This document shows, piece by piece, positions 43,400 through 52,315 of a DNA stretch of 55,331 nt; positions within the stretch are counted from its first letter, which is position 1; each line of letters begins with the position of its first letter. The position numbers and the translations under genes are program-made. The notes beneath the pieces are model-generated. The model saw only the letters and a list, made by a program, of their open reading frames with translations. It was not told the DNA's origin and made no database searches. Location of the stretch: NCBI GenBank assembly GCA_040757595.1, contig JBFLWP010000021.1:1-55331 (forward strand). The letters run 5' to 3'. This DNA is from Nitrospirota bacterium (GTDB lineage: Bacteria; Nitrospirota; Nitrospiria; Nitrospirales; Nitrospiraceae).

Positions 43400-44091
43400 A
43401 TTCCGTATTTATTCCGTCCCCATTGCTCATGGTGGACGAGCTGGTCGAGCGGCAGCCGTCGCCGCCAGCCGGCCAACTCCAGGTCGGGGCTTGGGGAAAA
43501 CTGTTCCACGTACCCGAGGCAAAGGTAGGCGACCACCTTGACCGGCCTGGGAATGCCCAACGTCCGCTTCAGCGCCCCGTAATCCAGGATGCTCACCCAC
43601 CCCACGCCGATCCCCTCCGCCCGCGCGGCCAGCCAGAGGTTTTGGATGGCGCAGCAGGTGCTGTAGAGGTCGGTGTCCGGCACCGTGTCGCGCCCCAGAA
43701 CGTGGGGCCCGCCCCGCTGTCTCGTGCAGGTCACGCAGAGGTTGATCGGCGCTTCTTCGATTCCTTCCAGCTTCAGTCGGCCATACAGGTCCCCGCGCGC
43801 GCCTTTGTAGTGTTTCTTCGCGGTTCCGTTGGCCCGCCGGAACAGGTCCTTCACCGCCCGTTTCGTCGCCGGATTGCGGACGACCACGAAGTTCCAGGGC
43901 TGCATGAACCCCACCGACCCAGCATGGTGAGCGGCGGTCAACAACTTCGCGAGCACGACGTCCGCGATCGGGGTCGGCAGGAAGTTCCGTCGGACATCCC
44001 GGCGCTCGAAGATCGCCCGATAGACGGCGGCCCGCTCCCGATCGGAGAATCTTCCGTTGTCCGGGACAGGGATCGGCTCAGGCAGGCTCAC
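43381..44091 (-). CDS. bluB: 5,6-dimethylbenzimidazole synthase
   Basis: 236 residues from GTG 44091. Converts reduced FMN and oxygen into dimethylbenzimidazole, the lower ligand used by CobT. Nitroreductase-like fold with BluB hallmarks: FSDRERAAVYRAIFERRDVR, MQPWNFVVVR, LYSTCCAIQNLWLAARAEGIG, VGWVSILDYGALKRTLGIP and YLCLGYVEQF. Its GTG overlaps the stop of the small Cys-rich gene (GTGA). The C-terminal GINENAE and stop are in a heptad arm. The enzyme needs O2, which suits an aerobic or microaerobic organism. Confidence 0.94.
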   Translation of the reverse strand: MSLPEPIPVPDNGRFSDRERAAVYRAIFERRDVRRNFLPTPIADVVLAKLLTAAHHAGSVGFMQPWNFVVVRNPATKRAVKDLFRRANGTAKKHYKGARGDLYGRLKLEGIEEAPINLCVTCTRQRGGPHVLGRDTVPDTDLYSTCCAIQNLWLAARAEGIGVGWVSILDYGALKRTLGIPRPVKVVAYLCLGYVEQFSPSPDLELAGWRRRLPLDQLVHHEQWGRNKYGINENAE

Positions 44092-44279
44092 GACGGCGTC
44101 CCCTTCCTGCCGAGCCTGCCCGCAGCGACGGCCCCCAGACAATCGGGGCAGAGGCAGTTCTCGAAATGCTGCTTGATCCAGGCAAGCTGCGACCGATCCA
44201 GCTTGATCGTGCCGCACCAGCACCCGCCGGCTTGGGAGCAGGAAAACGCCTGCCCGCAGTTGCCGCATCGTTTCTCCAT
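44088..44279 (-). CDS. small cysteine-rich CWC-family protein
   Basis: 63 residues with CGNCGQAFSCSQAGGCWCG at the start and CLCPDCLGA later; eight Cys in all. This matches the cysteine-rich CWC family, whose function is unknown and which probably binds metal. Only two bases separate it from cobO, and it overlaps bluB by 4 bases, so it is translated as part of the cobamide operon. A link to cobalt or FMN handling is guesswork. Confidence 0.72.
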   Translation of the reverse strand: MEKRCGNCGQAFSCSQAGGCWCGTIKLDRSQLAWIKQHFENCLCPDCLGAVAAGRLGRKGTPS

Positions 44280-44280
44280 T

Positions 44281-44872
44281 TCAGAACTCGACTCCCTTCT
44301 GGGCCTTGACGCCTTTCCTGAACGGATGCTTGACCTGTCCCATCTCGGTGACCAGATCCGCCTCTTCGATCAGCTCCTGCTTGGCGCTGCGCCCGGTGAT
44401 CACCACGTGCTGCATCGGGGGCCTGGCCCGCAAGACCGGCAGCACGTCCGCCAACTGGACGTATCCGTGGTGCAGGGCGATGTTGAACTCGTCGAGGACG
44501 ACCATCGCATAGGCCGGATCGCGGAGGAAGCCGGCCGCGGCCGCCCAGGCCTTCTGCGCGAACTCCGTGTCCCGCTCCCGGTCCTGGGTCTCCCAGGTGT
44601 AGCCTTCCCCCATGCGCAGGAAGAGGACCTGGTCGCCGAAGCGTGTGAGCGCCCGCGCCTCCGCCGTGTCGATCGCGCCCTTGATGAACTGGACGATCGC
44701 CACCTTCATCCCGTGGCCCAGGCAGCGCAGCACCATGCCGAGCGCCGCCGTCGTCTTCCCCTTGCCGGCGCCGGTGTAGACGATCAGCAGGCCCTTCTCC
44801 TCCTGCGCGGCGGCAATCCGCCGGTCCACCGAGGCCTTGAGCCGCTGCATCCTGGCCTTGTGGTCGGCTTGA

Positions 44873-44880
<8 letters not shown>
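44281..44880 (-). CDS. cobO: cob(I)yrinic acid a,c-diamide adenosyltransferase, CobO/CobA type
   Basis: 199 residues from ATG 44880. Corrinoid adenosyltransferase of the CobA/CobO/BtuR family: KGLLIVYTGAGKGKTTAALG (P-loop), VAIVQFIKG, FLRMGEGYTWETQDRERD, YAMVVLDEFNIALHHGYV and HVVITGRSA. Its start overlaps the cobB stop by 8 bases. Together with the PduO-type enzyme this gives two routes to adenosyl-corrinoids. The open frame continuing to 45042 is antisense to cobB and rejected. Confidence 0.95.
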
Positions 44881-46297
<1,417 letters not shown>

Positions 46298-46308
46298 GGT
46301 TGCTTCCG

Positions 46309-48297
46309 TCACAGCAAATCGGTGTTGACGCGGACGCCGAAATAGATCGAACGCACCGGCGTCCCCGCGTTGAGAATTTCCTGGTAATGCTGGTTGAACA
46401 GGTTGTCCACCCGGACGTAGGCCTGGACCTTGTCGCTCACGTCGTAGTTGGTCGTCCAGTTCCACACCGCAAAGCCCGGGACGTTCTGCCGGTCGTTCGT
46501 GGTGTTGAAGCGCGAGCCCATCATGCGGCCCGCCAGGACGAAGTTCAGCGGCGTGAGAGGCCGGTAGCCGATCTGAAGGGTCCATTGGTCCACGGGCCAG
46601 CGCGGCAAGCGCCTGCCGTTGCTCAAGTCCCGCGTCATCGTGTTCGTGTACTGCCCCTGCAGGTCGAGGCTCTTCAGGAGAAACAGGTTGGGCGCATAGT
46701 TGTAAGCGAAGGACGCTTCCCAGCCCCGCGTCGAGGCGGACCCGACATTGATCGGGCAGAAGCTGAACGTGCTGAACGGGGCACAGACCACGGGATCGAA
46801 CGTGGTGACGATCAGGTCCCGATAACGGTTCCAGAAATAGCCGCCGCTCAATCTGAAGCTCTTGTTGAAGAGCCACTGGTCCACCCCGACATCGAAACTT
46901 TGACTCTTCTCCTGCCGAAGATTGGGATTCCCGAAGTTGGGGAAAAACAAGTCGTTGATCGACGGCGCCCGGAAGCCCGTGGAGTAACTTGTCCGGAACT
47001 TCGTGTCCGTCTCCTTGTGCAGATATCCGCCGGTGACACGCCACGTGGTCGCGTCTCCAAAGACGTTGTAGCTGTCCTGCCGGATGCCCGCCGTGCCGAA
47101 GACCCGGTCCCAGAGATTGACCTGGGCCTGCGCAAAGCCTGCGTGCGACGCGATGACGTGGTTCGACAGCCCCGTATCGTTCTCGCCCTGCTGCTCCCGG
47201 AACTGATAGCCGAAGGTCAGCAAGAGCGGGTCCGCCACCTGCACGTTGTGCTGCCATTCGATCCGGTTGGCGAGCACCCGAGTCTCATTGGGATCACCGG
47301 TTGGAACGTTGACGACGTTGGTGACGAGGTTCCGCTGCAGGTTGCCGGGCAGGAAAAGGGACGCCTCCTGCGACCGTGAGAGCGTGAGTTTCTGGTTCCA
47401 CCATTTCGTGATCGGCTGCTCGTAGTTGCCGCTGAACACGAATTGGTTGCTCTTCTGCTTGGACGCGAACACGTCCTTCGGCGGAGGGGACACGTTGTCC
47501 AGTCCGGTCGAACCGTTCATCCAGCGGAAGTCGAATTCAAAGCGCCCGTCCCGAGGCAGGTCTATGCCCAGGCGCGACGAACCGGCCCAGTTTCTGAACG
47601 AGTCCCGCTCCGCGGCCCCGAGCCGGTAGTCCACCGTGGAGAAGCCGGAGAAGTCCCAGCGTGACAAGGCCATGGAGAAATCCACCGGGCCTTTCTTGCC
47701 CGTTACCTGCCCCCCCTCGCGGATGGAGTTGAACGAGCCGTATTCGACGAAGGCGTTCGCGGTCGGCTTCCCGGCGCCTCTCTTGGTAACGATGTTGATC
47801 ACGCCGCCCATCGCGTCCGATCCCCACAACATGCTCTGGGCGCCGCGGAGGATCTCGATCCGCTCGATGTTGTCCGTCGTCAGATTGGCGAAATTGTAAC
47901 TGCCGGTCGTCGCGCTGTTCACGATCGCCCCGTCAATGAGCACCAGGGTCTGGCTGGCGCTCCCGCCTCGAATTCGCACAAGGGCTTCGGTCCCCGGCCC
48001 GCCGCTGGACAGCACGGAAAGGCCCTGCGAGAGACGCAGGGCGTCCACGACGGTCTTGAACTTCTGCCGTTGCATCTCCTCGCCCGTGATCACTTCCACG
48101 GCGCTGGTGATGTGGCTGACCGGCACCGGCGTTTTCGTCGCGCTCGTCACGACCTCCTCCGTCGTCACGACCGGTGTCTCATCTTCGGTTTTTCCAGCCT
48201 CTTCCGCCAGACCGGGCGTGGGCCACCCGATCCAGAGCCCCCATAGAACGAATCCAACGAGAAATCCTCGACGACAGCGATCCGCGATCTTCCGCAT
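46309..48297 (-). CDS. btuB: TonB-dependent outer-membrane corrinoid receptor
   Basis: 662 residues. Signal peptide (GFLVGFVLWGLWIGWPTPGLA), then a TonB-box-like stretch TTEEVVTSATKTPVPV, a plug with VRIRGGSASQTLVLIDGAIV, ERIEILRGAQSMLWGSDAMG and GVINIVTKRGAG, and a 22-strand barrel. Position within the cobamide operon directly under a cobalamin riboswitch makes BtuB function nearly certain; barrel-only features could otherwise fit any TonB receptor. It ends VRVNTDLL rather than with the usual aromatic residue, though YFGV lies close. AAGGGAG 7-8 bases before ATG lies in a small hairpin (48307-48325) that may hide it. Confidence 0.88.
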   Translation of the reverse strand: MRKIADRCRRGFLVGFVLWGLWIGWPTPGLAEEAGKTEDETPVVTTEEVVTSATKTPVPVSHITSAVEVITGEEMQRQKFKTVVDALRLSQGLSVLSSGGPGTEALVRIRGGSASQTLVLIDGAIVNSATTGSYNFANLTTDNIERIEILRGAQSMLWGSDAMGGVINIVTKRGAGKPTANAFVEYGSFNSIREGGQVTGKKGPVDFSMALSRWDFSGFSTVDYRLGAAERDSFRNWAGSSRLGIDLPRDGRFEFDFRWMNGSTGLDNVSPPPKDVFASKQKSNQFVFSGNYEQPITKWWNQKLTLSRSQEASLFLPGNLQRNLVTNVVNVPTGDPNETRVLANRIEWQHNVQVADPLLLTFGYQFREQQGENDTGLSNHVIASHAGFAQAQVNLWDRVFGTAGIRQDSYNVFGDATTWRVTGGYLHKETDTKFRTSYSTGFRAPSINDLFFPNFGNPNLRQEKSQSFDVGVDQWLFNKSFRLSGGYFWNRYRDLIVTTFDPVVCAPFSTFSFCPINVGSASTRGWEASFAYNYAPNLFLLKSLDLQGQYTNTMTRDLSNGRRLPRWPVDQWTLQIGYRPLTPLNFVLAGRMMGSRFNTTNDRQNVPGFAVWNWTTNYDVSDKVQAYVRVDNLFNQHYQEILNAGTPVRSIYFGVRVNTDLL

Positions 48298-48306
48298 TGA
48301 CCCAAC

Positions 48307-48325
48307 TCCCTTATGCTCGAAGGGA
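48307..48325 (-). promoter_or_regulatory. ribosome-site hairpin of btuB
   Basis: On the minus strand TCCCTT pairs with AAGGGA around a seven-base loop. AAGGGAG is the Shine-Dalgarno sequence of btuB. No T run follows. A translational on/off switch downstream of the riboswitch is the simplest reading. Confidence 0.5.
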
Positions 48326-48342
48326 TGAGAGTGAATGGTCCG

Positions 48343-48590
48343 ACAGACGGGTCTCCTGACTCGCGGATCGTCGCGCTCCCGCGCCTTCCCAGAACTTGTG
48401 TGATGGGTGATGGGTTATGAGTGATGGGGAAAGAAGCCAGTCATTCGCTCCTTACCCATCACCTGTCACCTATCACCGATCACCGCATTTCCAGTGGCTT
48501 CGTGCGGAATGGCTCCCCGCTTACAGTGGCGGCACCGTGATGGCTTCACACCATCTTCCCCGGCGCTGTCGGTCTATTCTCCGGTAGTCC
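48343..48590 (-). promoter_or_regulatory. cobalamin riboswitch upstream of btuB
   Basis: In transcription order on the minus strand the conserved blocks appear: GGGGAAGATGGTGTGAAGCC, CCGCCACTGTAAGCGGGGAG, GCCACTGG, GGGAAGGC and GAGTCAGGAGACC. They match the cobalamin (B12-element) aptamer. Binding of adenosylcobalamin normally lowers expression of the downstream gene, here btuB and what follows. The peripheral arm between GCCACTGG and GGGAAGGC is a heptad hairpin (48398-48484). Confidence 0.95.
48398..48484. repeat. heptad repeat hairpin in btuB riboswitch
   Basis: Left arm 48398-48429: GTGTGATGGGTGATGG then GTTATGA, GTGATGG. Right arm 48454-48484: CCATCAC, CTGTCAC, CTATCAC, CGATCAC. Loop 24 bases. 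It forms the variable peripheral arm of the aptamer. Confidence 0.88.
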
Positions 48591-48646
48591 CTCCCTGATG
48601 AATGTCGCGCCCTGTCGCTGAACTGACGAGGAGTGGGCGCCTTCCC

Positions 48647-48683
48647 CTCGTCACTCGTCATTCGTCACGCGTCACCCGTCACG
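48647..48683. repeat. heptad arm at the 3' end of btuD
   Basis: Units TCGTCAC, TCGTCAT, TCGTCAC, GCGTCAC, CCGTCAC on the plus strand. The btuD stop codon (48665-48667) and the last five residues fall inside it. An opposite arm at 48619-48636 is doubtful. Confidence 0.7.
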
Positions 48684-49525
48684 GTCTTCCTACCCGGCAA
48701 CGTGACGCGCGGCAGGCCCGAGTCCGGATGACAGTCCACCAGCACCCGGCACCGGTACACCGGCTCCAGCACCTCCGACCGGAGCACCTCCTCCGGGGAA
48801 CCGATCCGCACGACTTGCCCGTCGCGCAGCAGCATCAGCCGGTCGCAATACTGGCCGGCCAGGTTCAGGTCGTGCGAGGCCACGACCACGGTCAGCCCCT
48901 GCGCCTCGTTGAGGCGGCGGAGCAGCTCGCAGATCTCCACCTGATGGTGCAGGTCCAGGAACGCGGTCGGCTCGTCCAACAGCAGCACCTTGGGCTCCTG
49001 CGCGAGGGCCCGAGCGATCACGGCCCGCTGGCGCTCGCCTCCGGACACGTCGCCGACGGGCCGGCCAGCCAGGTGCAGCACGTCGGTCTCCCGCATCGCC
49101 TCCTCCGCCAACCTGAGGTCCTCCGGCCCGTCCCAGCCGAATCCGCCGAACGGCCCTCCGTGCCGGTGGTGCGGGAACCGCCCCATCAGCACAACCTCGG
49201 TGATCGTGAACGGAAACGCGAGCGCAGTCTCCTGGGGCACCAGCGCCACGGTCCGCGCCACGGCCTCCTGCTTCATCGTCCCGAGCGCCTGGCCGAACAG
49301 CGCCACGGTCCCCCGTTGCGGGCGCAGAATCCTGGCCAGCAGCTTGAGGAGCGAGGTCTTTCCGGATCCGTTCGGGCCGATCACGCCGAGAATCTGGCCG
49401 GACCGGACTTCGAAGGTCAGATCCTTCAGCACCCACCCGTCCGCGTCCAACCGGCCCGGCCCCCTTCGATAGTGAAAGGCCAGATCGTCCACTTGGTAGG
49501 CGGCTGTCGAAGCACGCGTCTCCAC
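48665..49525 (-). CDS. btuD: corrinoid ABC transporter ATPase
   Basis: 286 residues. Powers import through BtuC. Walker A VIGPNGSGKTSLLK, signature VSGGERQRAVIARALA, Walker B PKVLLLDEPTAFLD, H-loop VVVASHDLNLA. It belongs to the FecE/BtuD type for iron-siderophore/B12 import; operon position defines the substrate. Separated from btuB by the riboswitch, so it is the last gene of the btuFCD group unless transcription reads through. The last residues VTGDA and the stop lie in a heptad arm. Confidence 0.92.
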   Translation of the reverse strand: METRASTAAYQVDDLAFHYRRGPGRLDADGWVLKDLTFEVRSGQILGVIGPNGSGKTSLLKLLARILRPQRGTVALFGQALGTMKQEAVARTVALVPQETALAFPFTITEVVLMGRFPHHRHGGPFGGFGWDGPEDLRLAEEAMRETDVLHLAGRPVGDVSGGERQRAVIARALAQEPKVLLLDEPTAFLDLHHQVEICELLRRLNEAQGLTVVVASHDLNLAGQYCDRLMLLRDGQVVRIGSPEEVLRSEVLEPVYRCRVLVDCHPDSGLPRVTLPGRKTVTGDA

Positions 49526-49540
49526 TGATTCCCTTCCGCC

Positions 49541-50695
49541 TCAGGACAGGCTCAGCCGACCCTTCCGCGCCGCGAGCAGGTAGATGAACACCGGCCCGCC
49601 GGCCAGCGCGGTCACGACCCCGACCGGCATCTCCGCCGGCGCCAACAGGGTCCGGGCGATCGTGTCGGCGGCGGCGAGGAACGCGCCCCCGACGAGCGCC
49701 GAGGCCGGGAGCAGCAGCCGGTGATCCGGGCCCAGGACGAGCCGCACCGCGTGGGGGATCACCATGCCCACGAACCCGATCATGCCGCTGACCGAGACGA
49801 CCGCGCCGGTCAACAGGGCGGATGCAAAGAAGACGGTCCGCTTCACCGTCTCCACCTCCACTCCCAGGGCCCGCGCGGCTTCCTCCCCCAGCGTCAGCAG
49901 GTTGAGCGAGCGGGCCTGCCGGAAGAGCACCCAGGCGCCCAGAATCAAGTACAGGGTCAGCACGGCCAGCACCGGATAGTCCGGCGCGGTCAAGGTGCCC
50001 ATCAACCAGGACATCATGCCGAAAGACCGGTTCGGGTCCATCATCGAGGTCACGAACATGATCAGGGCGGAGAAGATGGCGTTCAGGATCACGCCGGCCA
50101 GCAGCAGCGTGTGGATCGGCAGGTGCCCGTACGAGGACGCGATGCGATAGACCACCAGGATGGAGCCCAACCCGCCCAGGAAGGCGCAGAGCGGCAGGGC
50201 CGAGAGGCTCGCGACGCTCGTCCCGATCCCCAGCAGGATCGCCAGAGCCGCGCCCAGAGCCGCGCCGCTGGAAATGCCGAGCACGTAGGGATCGGCCAGG
50301 GGATTCCGCAGGAGGGCCTGGAGCCCGACTCCGACCGTCGCCAGACAGCCCCCGACGAGGAGCGCCAGCAGGATGCGGGGCAGCCGCACCTGCACCAGGA
50401 TCACGCCGGTCGCGCCGGCGGATTCGGCGCCGGCCTCCCCGTCCCGCACGACGAGGCCGAGAACCCGCAGCATCTCGGAAAACCCGATCGGCTCGGCCCC
50501 GAAGCGCAGGCAGACGAGCGCGATGGCCAGGGCCAGCAAGCCAAGCCCGAGCAGCGTGACGCCCCACCGTTGCGGTGTCAGGACCGAAGACCGGCCCACC
50601 GCCCCGCTCGCCACGGAGCCACGGGAGGCGAGCCCGACCGCCGTCACATCGGTCCCCGCCCCGGGGGCGCCTGACCAGTCGCCCGTTCCCATCAC
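49541..50695 (-). CDS. btuC: corrinoid ABC transporter permease
   Basis: 384 residues with about ten TM helices. FecCD/BtuC family: VRLPRILLALLVGGCLATVG, GLQALLRNPLADPYVLGISSGA, LLAGVILNAIFSALIM, GEEAARALGVEVETVKR (the coupling region) and GFVGMVIPHAVRLVLGPDHR. The N-terminal 45 residues are polar and extra. GTG 50695 overlaps the btuF stop by 4 bases. Substrate assigned from the riboswitch and neighbours. Confidence 0.92.
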   Translation of the reverse strand: MMGTGDWSGAPGAGTDVTAVGLASRGSVASGAVGRSSVLTPQRWGVTLLGLGLLALAIALVCLRFGAEPIGFSEMLRVLGLVVRDGEAGAESAGATGVILVQVRLPRILLALLVGGCLATVGVGLQALLRNPLADPYVLGISSGAALGAALAILLGIGTSVASLSALPLCAFLGGLGSILVVYRIASSYGHLPIHTLLLAGVILNAIFSALIMFVTSMMDPNRSFGMMSWLMGTLTAPDYPVLAVLTLYLILGAWVLFRQARSLNLLTLGEEAARALGVEVETVKRTVFFASALLTGAVVSVSGMIGFVGMVIPHAVRLVLGPDHRLLLPASALVGGAFLAAADTIARTLLAPAEMPVGVVTALAGGPVFIYLLAARKGRLSLS

Positions 50696-51696
50696 GGAGA
50701 GTTCCCCCCTTCAAACGCTTCCGGATGGACGATCCGGACCAGACGGTCCAGGCCGTCCACGATCCGCGGGCCGGGACGGTTGAGGAGATCGGACGGAATC
50801 GTGTGCAGGCGTCCCTGCCTGACGGCCGACAGCATGGACCAGCGCTGCCAGAGCTGCCGATCCGCCTCCGAGATGCCCTCAGCCGAACCCACGGGGAACA
50901 CGATCACCTGGGGATCCTCCTTGAGCACCTCCTCCATGTTGAGCCGGGGATAGGGAACGGCGGCGCGGGCCGCCACGTTGGTGCCGCCGGCCAACTCGAT
51001 CAGGTGGTGGATGAAGCTGCCGGGCCCCACCGTGATGAGCGGCTGGCTGTTGAGCACGTAGAGCAGACGGAGTCGGGGCAGGGCCGCGGTCTTCTGTTTG
51101 ACCGACGCGATCCGCTCGCGAATCCGGGCCGCAACCTGGTTGGCGGCCGGGGCCCGTTCGAACATGCGGCCGAGGGTCAGGATGTTCGACGGCACGTCCT
51201 CAATGGTCCTGGCCTCAATGATGTACACCGGGATTTTCAATTGCTCCAGCTTGCCGAGGACATCGGCGCGCATGAACTCCCGCGGAGCCAGGACCAGGTC
51301 CGGCTGCAGCGCGACGATGGCTTCGATGTTCGGACGGGCGTAGCCGACTTTCGGCCTAGTCCTGGCCTGAGGCGGGTAATCGCAATATTCGGTCACTCCC
51401 ACGATCTCCTGGTCCAGTCCGATCGCGAAGAGCGACTCGGTCACGCTGGGCGCCAGGGAAACGACGCGGGCCGGGGGCTTGGCGAGGAAGATCTTGCGGC
51501 CCAGGTCGTCCACGAAGGTGCGCGGCGCCAGGTTGGCCATGAAAGGCATGCCGGTCAGGATGCCTTGCTGCCGTCGCTTCTTCATGGAGGAGAGATCCCC
51601 GTCATCCGCCTGGGCCGACCCGCAGAACAGGATCGCGAGCAGTCCCAGAAAGCCCAGCCACCGTAACCGACCGGATCGTGAATGTCGCGAGCCCAA
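50692..51696 (-). CDS. btuF: periplasmic corrinoid-binding protein
   Basis: 334 residues if started at TTG 51696. Class III solute-binding protein: a signal peptide (WLGFLGLLAILFCGSAQA), then RTFVDDLGRKIFLAKPPARV, SLAPSVTESLFAIGLDQEIV, LQPDLVLAPREF and LLYVLNSQPLITVGPGSFIH. It delivers corrinoid to BtuC-BtuD. A longer frame to 51756 begins inside a riboswitch terminator hairpin (51699-51733), so I start at the first codon after it. No ATG or GTG exists between the terminator and the signal peptide, and no strong ribosome site is visible, so the start is uncertain. Confidence 0.88.
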   Translation of the reverse strand: MGSRHSRSGRLRWLGFLGLLAILFCGSAQADDGDLSSMKKRRQQGILTGMPFMANLAPRTFVDDLGRKIFLAKPPARVVSLAPSVTESLFAIGLDQEIVGVTEYCDYPPQARTRPKVGYARPNIEAIVALQPDLVLAPREFMRADVLGKLEQLKIPVYIIEARTIEDVPSNILTLGRMFERAPAANQVAARIRERIASVKQKTAALPRLRLLYVLNSQPLITVGPGSFIHHLIELAGGTNVAARAAVPYPRLNMEEVLKEDPQVIVFPVGSAEGISEADRQLWQRWSMLSAVRQGRLHTIPSDLLNRPGPRIVDGLDRLVRIVHPEAFEGGNSP

Positions 51697-51698
51697 AC

Positions 51699-51733
51699 AA
51701 AAAATCCCCAAGGCCTTGTCAGACCCTGAGGAT
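51699..51733 (-). terminator. terminator in the btuF riboswitch platform
   Basis: Minus strand: AATCCTCAGGG pairs imperfectly with CCTTGGGGATT, followed by six T. It lies 90 bases after the aptamer and before btuF, the usual position of a transcription-terminating expression platform. A CGTTGC/GCAACG hairpin at 51800-51815 lies between the two and may be part of the alternative fold. Confidence 0.7.
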
Positions 51734-51822
51734 TGCACCCGCTCCTTCACCCTCACCCTTTCCCCAGCCCACGAGGGAAAGAAGGTCGTTCACCCGCTGC
51801 GTTGCAAAAGCAACGGGTACCC

Positions 51823-52082
51823 GGGCAGGTCTTCTGGCTTATGGATGCGGACCTACTCCCCGCCCCTTCCCATCTGAAAACCGTGACGCGTGATGCGTGA
51901 CGCGTGACCAGTTAGAAGAGCTTTTCGCTCAATTCTGAACCTGTCACCCGTCACCCGTCACGTGTCACTGTCTTCCAGACAGTGGTGTGCGCGGGTTTCG
52001 TCTCCATTCACAGCGGCGGGACCGCGAGGGATTCACACCCTCTTCCCTTGACCCGGAACAGCCTATGTCGGAGGCCAACTCT
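51823..52082 (-). promoter_or_regulatory. cobalamin riboswitch upstream of btuF
   Basis: Transcription order: GGGAAGAGGGTGTGAATCCC, GGTCCCGCCGCTGTGAATGG, CCACTGTCTGG, TGGGAAGG and AGCCAGAAGACCTGCC, the cobalamin aptamer blocks (the last slightly off the GAGCCAGGAGACC consensus). It controls the btuFCD group through the downstream terminator. The arm between CCACTG and GGGAAGG is again a heptad hairpin (51881-51968). Confidence 0.93.
51881..51968. repeat. heptad repeat hairpin in btuF riboswitch
   Basis: Left arm 51881-51909: GTGACGC, GTGATGC, GTGACGC, GTGACC. Right arm 51941-51968: TGTCACC, CGTCACC, CGTCACG, TGTCAC. The loop AGTTAGAAGAGC/GCTC..TTCTGAAC itself pairs. It sits in the same aptamer position as in the other riboswitch but uses a different unit and loop. 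Confidence 0.88.
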
Positions 52083-52315
52083 AGGGGAGCCCCTCGAAGC
52101 TTGTCAAGGCCAAAGATTCGGCGCAGAAATGCAACAAATTGTTCGAGTAAGCACCGGAGTACTGCGACAGGTTTTTACCGGATGTCATCCCTAAGCCCGC
52201 AAAATCTCTGTGAGTGGTCATCCTGGGCCGCCAGTCGTTTTTTGGCACCGGGATTGCGTTAAATCATGCGGGCTTAAAGTACGTGGTATAAGGGAACCCA
52301 CAAATCCATAGGCCT

